Shown here one piece after another: positions 59,025 to 64,000 of a DNA stretch of 64,000 nucleotides. The DNA comes from VRUE01 sp963704545 (lineage in GTDB: Bacteria > Actinomycetota > Thermoleophilia > Solirubrobacterales > 70-9), in NCBI GenBank assembly GCA_963704545.1, contig OY969915.1:1116001-1180000 (forward strand). The letters run 5' to 3'. Position 1 is the first letter of the stretch. Each line of letters starts with the position of its first letter. The notes beneath the pieces were generated by a model that ran no database searches, had not been told where the DNA came from, and saw only the letters and a program-made list of their open reading frames with translations. The position numbers and the translations under genes are program-made.

Positions 59025-59966
59025 CTACACATTGTCGAGAACGGCACGGTAGGCGACGATCGTGCGCTCGGCCATGCGGTGGGCCGAGAGGGAGGCGGCT
59101 CGCGTGGCTCCCTCGACACGGGGGTCGGGCGACTCCAGGAGGGGCCGCGCCGCCGCCGTCCAGGTGTCGAGCTCGAATGGAGCGCACAGCGCTCCGTCCA
59201 GGCCCGTCAGCACGTGGGGGGCGATCCCGACCGGCGTCGAGAGCACCGGCACGTCGCAGGCGAGCGCCTCGACGCAGGCGAGGCCGAAGCCCTCGTAGTC
59301 GGAGGTGACGAGGACGGCATTGGCGGCGTTGACCCAGAGCGGCATCTCGTCGGGGTCGATCGAGCCGCCGGTGAGCAGCTCTGCCTCGCAGGCGCGGGCC
59401 AGCTCGGTGGCCCGGTCGTGACGCTTCTCGGTCCGGGCCGGGTTGGCGGGGAAGAGCAGGTAACGGCCGTCGGGGTCGAGCCCGAGCCGCCCCCGCGCCT
59501 CCTCGCGGGGCATTCGCCGGAAGCGCCCGAGGTCCGGCCCGCAGGGTAGGACCGCGGAGCCCGGCACGGGGGGGAGGCCCGGCCGCCCATCCTCGGCTGA
59601 GAAGAGGGCCCGCGAGACCGCGGCGACCAGGTCCACCCGCCAAGCCAGCCGGTGCGACATCGGCCCGACGAGCGGGTGACGCACGTCGGTCCCGTGGAAG
59701 CTGACGGCGAGCGGACGCGCACCGGCCAGCAACGCACACCACCCCACCAGCCCGTAGTGGGCGTGGACCAGATCGAAGCGCTCGCGCCGCAGCATCCGGC
59801 GCAGCCGCCGGGTGGCGGGGCCGTAGTGCTGTCGGCCGCGCGGGAAGGAGAAGACCTCGATCTCCTCGCCGAGCTTCCGCATCTCCTCCACCTGGTCCTG
59901 CACCCAGCGCCCCCGTTGCGGGGTGGAGGCGTCGGGCACGAAGTTGGTGACGACCAGGACGCGCAC
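59025..59966 (-). CDS. GT4-family glycosyltransferase
   Basis: 313 residues. GT-B fold: MRVLVVTNFVPDASTPQRG start, DLVHAHYGLVGWCALLAGAR, SFHGTDVRH in the N-domain, and the donor-site SDYEGFGLACVEALACDVPV in the C-domain, which contains the EGFGLxxxEALA pattern of NDP-sugar users. It is shorter than the average GT4 (about 370) but complete in motifs. It sits alone between toxin-like genes. The acceptor is unknown. Confidence 0.88.
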   Translation of the reverse strand: MRVLVVTNFVPDASTPQRGRWVQDQVEEMRKLGEEIEVFSFPRGRQHYGPATRRLRRMLRRERFDLVHAHYGLVGWCALLAGARPLAVSFHGTDVRHPLVGPMSHRLAWRVDLVAAVSRALFSAEDGRPGLPPVPGSAVLPCGPDLGRFRRMPREEARGRLGLDPDGRYLLFPANPARTEKRHDRATELARACEAELLTGGSIDPDEMPLWVNAANAVLVTSDYEGFGLACVEALACDVPVLSTPVGIAPHVLTGLDGALCAPFELDTWTAAARPLLESPDPRVEGATRAASLSAHRMAERTIVAYRAVLDNV

Positions 59967-60001
59967 ATGATGAGCCTATCCGCGAGAGGTGCGCCTAACG
60001 G

Positions 60002-60394
60002 CTACTCATCTGACACGACGAGAACCTGAGGCAGGTCGGCAAAGTCGACCTGGTCGGCACTTACCACCTCCCGGCCCCGTGCTCGTGCTGTCGCGGCGAT
60101 GATCAGGTCGTGTGCCCCCCGCGGCTGGCCGCTGCGGCGGGTATGTGCAAGCAACGCGCCATGTGCCTGAGCCACGTCCGTGTCGTAGTCCTCGATGGAG
60201 ACGGCTTCGAGCACCGCCTCGGCAAATGCCCTGCGTTGCTCCCGATGCTTGTCGTCAGCGAGCTCGACACCAACTGCCAGCTCAGCCACCGTGATCGTGG
60301 CGATAGCAACGTCGTCATCGTCGCCGACCAGTTCCTCGAGCGCCGCCGTTCCCTGGCGCTCTGCGTCGACCAGAACGGAGGTGTCGAGGATCAG
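60002..60394 (-). CDS. VapC-like PIN-domain toxin, probable CTG start
   Basis: 130 residues. PIN-fold RNase: LILDTSVLVDAE (first Asp), TITVAELAVGVELAD (Glu), and AHDLIIAATARARGREVVSA (third acid). It probably cleaves RNA. The natural start ILDTS has no ATG, GTG or TTG. CTG at 60394 overlaps the antitoxin stop in CTGA, mirroring the usual ATGA coupling. The frame is open upstream but within the antitoxin gene. Confidence 0.82.
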   Translation of the reverse strand: MILDTSVLVDAERQGTAALEELVGDDDDVAIATITVAELAVGVELADDKHREQRRAFAEAVLEAVSIEDYDTDVAQAHGALLAHTRRSGQPRGAHDLIIAATARARGREVVSADQVDFADLPQVLVVSDE

Positions 60395-60642
60395 CCGTGC
60401 CAGGGGTCTGCGGGGGGGCCGATGGCATCGCGCAGCTCGCGCAGTTCGGCAGCCCACTCGGGGTCGGGCCGGTGGGCGCGCAACGCCTCCTTGAGCGCCC
60501 GGCCGGTGCCGGTCGTCGCCGGGCCGATCGCCGCGACGACACGGCCGTGACGGACCACGACGAAAGACTCGCGCTCGGACTCGACCCTGTCGAGGACTTC
60601 GGAGAACCGCCGTGCCGCGTCGGTGGCGCTGAGCTGCTTCAC
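60391..60642 (-). CDS. Phd/YefM-type antitoxin
   Basis: 83 residues. MKQLSATDAARRFSEVLDRV and SFVVVRHGRVVAAIGP are the Phd/YefM DNA-binding fold, and the C-terminal RPDPEWAAELRELRDAIGPP would wrap the PIN toxin. GTG start. Its stop overlaps the toxin start. It is divergent from the MazEF-like pair by 64 nt. Confidence 0.85.
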   Translation of the reverse strand: MKQLSATDAARRFSEVLDRVESERESFVVVRHGRVVAAIGPATTGTGRALKEALRAHRPDPEWAAELRELRDAIGPPADPWHG

Positions 60643-60706
60643 GGAATCAGATTATCAGATCTAACTCCGCTTTTTGGTAGTACAAAACGTGCTACGCTCG
60701 CTCCAC
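60643..60706. promoter_or_regulatory. Shared control region of two divergent toxin-antitoxin operons
   Basis: Contains ATCAGATTATCAGATCT, with repeated ATCAGAT, near the Phd-like gene, and TAGTAC...GTGCTA (one mismatch) about 11 nt before the ribbon-helix-helix gene. These are likely binding sites for the two antitoxins. It is more AT-rich than its surroundings. Confidence 0.5.
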
Positions 60707-60952
60707 ATGGGCCGATCCCTTCACGTCCGCCTTGATGACAGCTCCGCTGCCGCACTCCGCATAGTGCGCGGCAGCACCTCGAGTGACTCCGAGGCCGTGC
60801 GCACCGCTCTTCGCGAGGCAGCCGCCCGTCGCCGAACCCGCTCTTCTCTCGCCGCGGAGGTGGAGCGCCTCGAATCCGACCCGGTCGACCGGGCAGCGCG
60901 CGCCCGGGTCATGTCCGACATGGACGCCGTCGCCGCCGACTGGCCGGAGTGA
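60707..60952 (+). CDS. Ribbon-helix-helix antitoxin (MazE-like)
   Basis: 81 residues. RSLHVRLDDSSAAALRIVRG begins a ribbon and DSEAVRTALREAAARRR the helices of a ribbon-helix-helix fold. The C-terminal acidic region (VMSDMDAVAADWPE) would bind the toxin. The stop overlaps the MazF start in GTGA. ATG 60707. Confidence 0.8.
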   Translation: MGRSLHVRLDDSSAAALRIVRGSTSSDSEAVRTALREAAARRRTRSSLAAEVERLESDPVDRAARARVMSDMDAVAADWPE

Positions 60953-61263
60953 CGCGCGGCGACGTCTACCGCGTGCGGCTGCCGGCGCGCCGGGGTCGCG
61001 AGCAGCACGGCCCTCGTTATGCGGTGCTCGTGCAGGCCGGGGAGCTGCTCGGCCTCTCGACCGCGCTGGTTGCGCCAACCTCGCGCAGCGCCCGCCCGGC
61101 TGTCTTCCGGCCCGAGATCGAGATCGGGGGGGAGCAGACCCGCGTGATGGTCGAGCAGCTGCGGGCACTCGACCTAGAACGGCTCGATGACTTCGCGGGT
61201 CGGCTGAGCGCAAGCGAGCTGAGTGCCGTCGACGATGCGCTCGCCGTCGTTCTGGGTCTTTGA
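60949..61263 (+). CDS. MazF/PemK-type toxin
   Basis: 104 residues. MTRGDVYRVRLPARRGREQH and RYAVLVQAGELL at the start, then VAPTSRSARPAVFRPEIEIG and RVMVEQLRALDLERL match the CcdB/PemK beta-barrel. Ribosome-independent mRNA interferases are the usual function. Overlaps the antitoxin by 4 nt. Confidence 0.87.
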   Translation: MTRGDVYRVRLPARRGREQHGPRYAVLVQAGELLGLSTALVAPTSRSARPAVFRPEIEIGGEQTRVMVEQLRALDLERLDDFAGRLSASELSAVDDALAVVLGL

Positions 61264-61328
61264 GGGCGGCGTTGCTGTGCGGGCGCGCACGGCGATATCG
61301 TCTCCGCCGCCCCACCTATCCTTTCGGC

Positions 61329-61721
61329 ATGCCAGCGCAGCTCGACAGTGCCCTCGCCGCCGCGACCCTTTCCGATGCGGAGCGTCGTACCGTGCGGCGC
61401 TTCGTTGCCATGCTCGACGAAGCGCTTGGTGACGATTTGCGTGCTGTCTGGCTCTATGGCTCTCGCGCCCGCGGCGACCGGCCTCACGCCGAGTCGGACG
61501 TCGACCTCCTGGTGATCGCCGCGGGGGACGGCGAAGGTCGGCAGCGACTCGCCCTGGACCTGAGCGAAGAAGCGGCGATCGCCGAGGGCGAGAACCCGTT
61601 CCGCTACTCGGTGCACGTATATGACCCCGAGTGGTTGCGCGGCCGCCGCGAGATCGAGTCCTTCTTCATCGGCGAGGTCGATCGCGACAAGCTGGTCCTC
61701 GCGGGGAGCGCCCTCGAATGA
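61329..61721 (+). CDS. MNT-type minimal nucleotidyltransferase
   Basis: 130 residues. Polymerase-beta nucleotidyltransferase motif: G44-S45 in YGSRARGDR and D57-x-D59 in SDVDLLV. Usually the antitoxin of the MNT-HEPN (type VII) systems, where it adenylylates the HEPN toxin. ATG overlap of 4 nt with the HEPN gene supports this. ATG 61329 gives a clean domain start. Confidence 0.86.
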   Translation: MPAQLDSALAAATLSDAERRTVRRFVAMLDEALGDDLRAVWLYGSRARGDRPHAESDVDLLVIAAGDGEGRQRLALDLSEEAAIAEGENPFRYSVHVYDPEWLRGRREIESFFIGEVDRDKLVLAGSALE

Positions 61722-62104
61722 GCCCGCGCTCGGAGGAGTTCATGGAGCAGGCGCGCGAGCGCCTCTCCGACGCGCAGAAGATCCTCGGGCTCGTGCACCC
61801 GGTCGTTGTCCTCAACACCGCCTACTACGCGATGCTGAACGCTGCCCGTGCCGCCCTCTCCGAGCGCGGCGAGCACGCCAAGACCCACAGCGGCACCTGG
61901 ACGCTGTTCAGTGCTACTTTCGTCGCGTCCGGTGAGTTTGACCAGAGCCTGAGCACACTCGCCCGCCGCGCCAAAGAGGCGCGCGAAAAAGGCGACTACG
62001 AGGCCACGCCCCCGAGCGTCCAAGAAGCCACGGAGTTCGTCGAGGGAGCCGCCGAGTTCATTGCCGCCATCGAGAAGTTGCTGGCGCCAAAAGCCTCAAG
62101 CTAG
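61718..62104 (+). CDS. HEPN-domain protein of the MNT-HEPN pair
   Basis: 128 residues. HEPN fold of the PF05168 type: LNTAYYAMLNAARAALSERG and THSGTWTLFSATFV are conserved, with Tyr residues near residue 32 and basic residues as RNase candidates. It probably acts as an RNase toxin when its tyrosine is unmodified. ATGA overlap with the MNT gene. Confidence 0.85.
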   Translation: MSPRSEEFMEQARERLSDAQKILGLVHPVVVLNTAYYAMLNAARAALSERGEHAKTHSGTWTLFSATFVASGEFDQSLSTLARRAKEAREKGDYEATPPSVQEATEFVEGAAEFIAAIEKLLAPKASS

Positions 62105-62113
62105 ACAGCGCGG

Positions 62114-62788
62114 TTACCCCTTCTCGATCGTCACGCTTTCGATCAGGACCGGCGCCTTGGGCTTTTCGTCGGGGGTGCCGAGCTCGTCGATCTGGGCGAC
62201 GACCTTGTAGCCCTTGCCGATCCTGCCGAGGAGTGCGTATTCGGGTGGGTACCCGGTGTCGAGGCTGGTGACGACGAAGAACTGGCTGCCGGACTGGCCC
62301 GACGGTTCCTCGAGGCTTTTCGCCATCGCGACGACACCCTTTGTATAGGCGGTGTCGGTAGGAGGCTCCTCGGTAACCGTGTAGCCGGGCCCTCCGCTGC
62401 CGTCGCCGAGTGGGTCGCCGCCCTGGACGACGAAGCCGGAGACGACCCGGTTGAAGTCGAGCCCGTCGTAGAAGCCTTCGCGGGCGAGGTAGGCGAACGA
62501 GTTGGTGGTCTTCGGTGCCTCTTCGGTATTGAGGACGATCTCGAAGGTGCCGCAGCTGGTCTTGACGACAGCGGTCAGCTCTTCGCCTGGCTTCACCGTC
62601 TGCTTCGGGGCTTCCAGGCTCACCTCCTCGGGCTCCGGCGCGTCGACTGCCTTGCAGCCGGGGGCGCCCGCCACGGTGCCCGAGTCGCTGTCTCCGCCGC
62701 AGCCGACTGTGGCCGCGGCAAGTACCGCGATCGCGAGGATCGAAAGGACGGTGAGGCCCGTCCGCTTGCGCTCCTGCCCTACCTCCAT
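62114..62788 (-). CDS. Cyclophilin-type peptidyl-prolyl isomerase, lipoprotein
   Basis: 224 residues. Signal peptide with lipobox AATVGC (mature from about Cys30), Ser/Gly linker, then a cyclophilin domain with FNRVVSGFVVQGGDP, GSQFFVVTS and ALLGRIGKGYKVV. Assists folding of exported proteins. It converges with the HEPN gene with 9 nt between the coding regions. Confidence 0.9.
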   Translation of the reverse strand: MEVGQERKRTGLTVLSILAIAVLAAATVGCGGDSDSGTVAGAPGCKAVDAPEPEEVSLEAPKQTVKPGEELTAVVKTSCGTFEIVLNTEEAPKTTNSFAYLAREGFYDGLDFNRVVSGFVVQGGDPLGDGSGGPGYTVTEEPPTDTAYTKGVVAMAKSLEEPSGQSGSQFFVVTSLDTGYPPEYALLGRIGKGYKVVAQIDELGTPDEKPKAPVLIESVTIEKG

Positions 62789-62922
62789 AGGCGGGAGAGG
62801 CTAGACGATCGCCGCAAGAGGTGCAGCCGCCGTCAGCTCTCCCCGATCACCAACGGAACGCATTTGTAAATCTGCCTATCTCTCTCAAAAGTCGCCGACT
62901 TCCAGGCAAAACAGACACGCCC

Positions 62923-62951
62923 TTGACAAAAGAAACACGAGTATCTACCCT
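62923..62951 (+). promoter_or_regulatory. Promoter of the secreted repeat protein
   Basis: TTGACA at 62923-62928, 17-nt spacer, TACCCT at 62946-62951. It is the best sigma-70-type match in the 600-nt gap 62789-63389 and would start a leader of about 430 nt. Confidence 0.55.
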
Positions 62952-63389
62952 CCGGCAAGTCGGTAAACACGGGTATCCACCCGGAATGACCGGCAAACAG
63001 GGAAACCGATTCGGCTGAGGTCAGGCCAGGGCCCCCACGGGGAACGGCACGGCAGCAGCGGAGGGGAGAGAAGTTGAGATACCGGGCGAAGCAGCCAAGG
63101 ACACGATCTAGGTCGTGCTCCGAGCGAGGCCATGCCTCACTGCCTTGCCATTTCCTCCCCCTCGTTCCTGTCGCTACCTCACTACCCGACGCGGGCCTCG
63201 AGGCCAGTGTCGTCCTCTCCGCATCGCCCGCCACGGCCTTCAAGGCCCGTGTCGACCTAGTTGATCACTCAACCCGGCGGGCTGGGGATGGGTTCCTCAT
63301 CTCGCCGTCGTCAAATGAAGGCCCGTCTGGGAGACGGGCCCACAGGCCGACCGGGCCAGTTCCGGTGGGCATTACCAAGGAGAGATAAG
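62952..63389 (+). promoter_or_regulatory. Long structured 5' leader
   Basis: No convincing gene lies here. Several hairpins are visible: CACGA/TCGTG near 63110, CACGGCCTT/AAGGCCCGTG near 63240, and a perfect 8-bp GGCCCGTC/GACGGGCC with 5-nt loop at 63320-63340. AAGGAGAG precedes the GTG start. I could not match it to a known riboswitch; it lacks the conserved ends of the c-di-AMP and c-di-GMP classes. Confidence 0.4.
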
Positions 63390-64000
63390 TGAGACGCAAC
63401 GCAACACCCTCAAAGGGATCGGGTGCGGGCAGGGGTAATCGCCTCCGCCTCGCCCTTCTCCTCGCCACCGCGGCGGCCTTTCTGCTGGTTCCGGTCGCTC
63501 AGGCGGCTGCGGAAAATACTCTGAAAGTCAACCTCGCCGGCGCTGGCAGCGGCACGGTCAGCAGTGTGGGTGGAAACGCAGGTGAACACGAAGGCACACC
63601 GCCGATCAACTGCAGTGGGCCGCCCGCCACGGGCACCTGCGAAAGCACGATGGGCGGGCTTGGAGGGCCGGAAGAAGAATTCTTCGAAGAAGAATTCGGC
63701 ATCAGGGCCATCTGGTTGAAAATTGCTGCCAACCCAGGTTCGGAAGTTGCGGGCGTGACTCTTGAAAAAGGGTTCACTTTTGGCCCGATCTCCGGTTGCA
63801 TCCCTTCAGCCAAAGCCTGCCTTGCGTACGGGACCGAAGGCGGAGATGCCGAACTGACGATCACTTTCCAGCCTAAGCCCACCCTGACCGTCACCAAAGA
63901 AGGCACCGGCTCGGGCACCGTCGTCAGTTCCCCCGCAGGGATTGAATGCGGCGCCACCTGTTCAGCTGACTTCAAAGAAAACACCAAAGTCACCCTGACC
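63390..64000 (+). CDS. Secreted bacterial-repeat protein (partial, runs off the window)
   Basis: Open to the window end. The signal peptide is LRLALLLATAAAFLLVPVAQ, with cleavage after AQAAA. Then two related units, LKVNLAGAGSGTVSSVGG and LTVTKEGTGSGTVVSSPAGI, each with GSGTV and followed by paired cysteines (INCSG...GTCES and IECGATCSADF), as in the InlB/Flg_new-like repeats of actinobacterial surface proteins. GTG 63390 follows AAGGAGAG. It is less GC-rich than the window average and has a long regulated-looking leader. It is probably a cell-surface or secreted protein. Confidence 0.75.

Noticed and set aside
63074..63388. 104-codon frame in the leader of the secreted protein
   Set aside because: Translation is Arg/Ser/Pro-rich without domain features and it ends directly at the next start; hairpins fit a leader better.
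62952..63389. c-di-AMP (ydaO) or c-di-GMP riboswitch in the last leader
   Set aside because: Conserved terminal and core motifs of both classes are missing; kept only as an unidentified leader.
1..64000. CRISPR array, tRNA or rRNA genes
   Set aside because: No regularly spaced direct repeats, and no tRNA arm pattern or rRNA-like stretch was seen in the intergenic regions.

Overview
The window is about 64 kb of high-GC, densely packed DNA with many 1-8 nt gene overlaps and frequent GTG/TTG starts. Gene content points to an actinobacterium: lysA-hom-thrC-thrB, a CysO-dependent cysteine locus, SUF genes with a Rieske protein and SufU, an AddAB/AdnAB-like helicase-nuclease pair, a wax ester synthase/DGAT, IspH, and a CvpA-trypsin (MarP-like) protease. 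The set and the many small lineage-type membrane proteins would fit class Thermoleophilia (Solirubrobacterales or relatives). That placement is inference, since no rRNA gene is present. No tRNA, rRNA or CRISPR array was seen.

Layout. 1-6.1 kb: a Gly/Ser-rich anchored protein, a hairpin-rich gap, then aspartate-family amino acid synthesis (lysA, hom, thrC, thrB) and a cupin. 6.2-10.9 kb: glutamate synthase large subunit (gltB) without gltD. 10.9-16.8 kb: coiled-coil and FHA proteins, an SRPBCC protein, a lipoprotein, a divergent pair of penicillin-binding protein and MarP-like protease, and an HxlR regulator. 16.8-25 kb: DNA repair block, xseAB convergent with an addAB-like pair. 25-32.3 kb: hydrolase, HAD, SufT-like protein, an Abi-like gene, FxsA, WS/DGAT, ispH and a cysteine-less redoxin. 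32.4-34.8 kb: membrane/cupredoxin cluster. 35-41.8 kb: SUF iron-sulfur assembly in two minus-strand operons (Rieske-sufB-sufD and rrf2-sufC-sufS-sufU) around a VOC gene. 41.8-44.3 kb: a response regulator and histidine kinase separated by an opposite-strand AbiEi/DUF559 gene. 44.4-49.9 kb: htpX, then the sulfur-carrier cysteine pathway (moeZ-like, cysO, cysM, mec) with two copies of one promoter motif. 50.0-52.9 kb: a small, visibly less GC-rich island bounded by 27-bp inverted repeats, holding HTH genes, an IS1595-type transposase and a HEPN-like protein. 52.9-58.3 kb: hyuB, hyuA, nadB and a coiled-coil gene in one operon. 58.3-62.1 kb: a dense toxin-antitoxin stretch (nucleotidyltransferase pair, VapBC-like, MazEF-like, MNT-HEPN) around a glycosyltransferase. 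62.1-64 kb: a cyclophilin lipoprotein, a long structured-looking leader, and the start of a secreted repeat protein that runs off the window.

How the genes work together. MoeZ would activate and sulfurate CysO, CysM would add the thiocarboxylate sulfur to activated serine, and Mec would release cysteine. That cysteine feeds SufS/SufU and SufBCD for Fe-S clusters, which GltB, IspH, the Rieske protein and the repair nucleases need. The most unusual signals are non-coding. Three families of intergenic palindromes recur. One is a 67-nt element whose hairpin sits at a fixed position but has a different, still complementary, stem in each copy. Three genes also appear to start at ATC, ATA or CTG.
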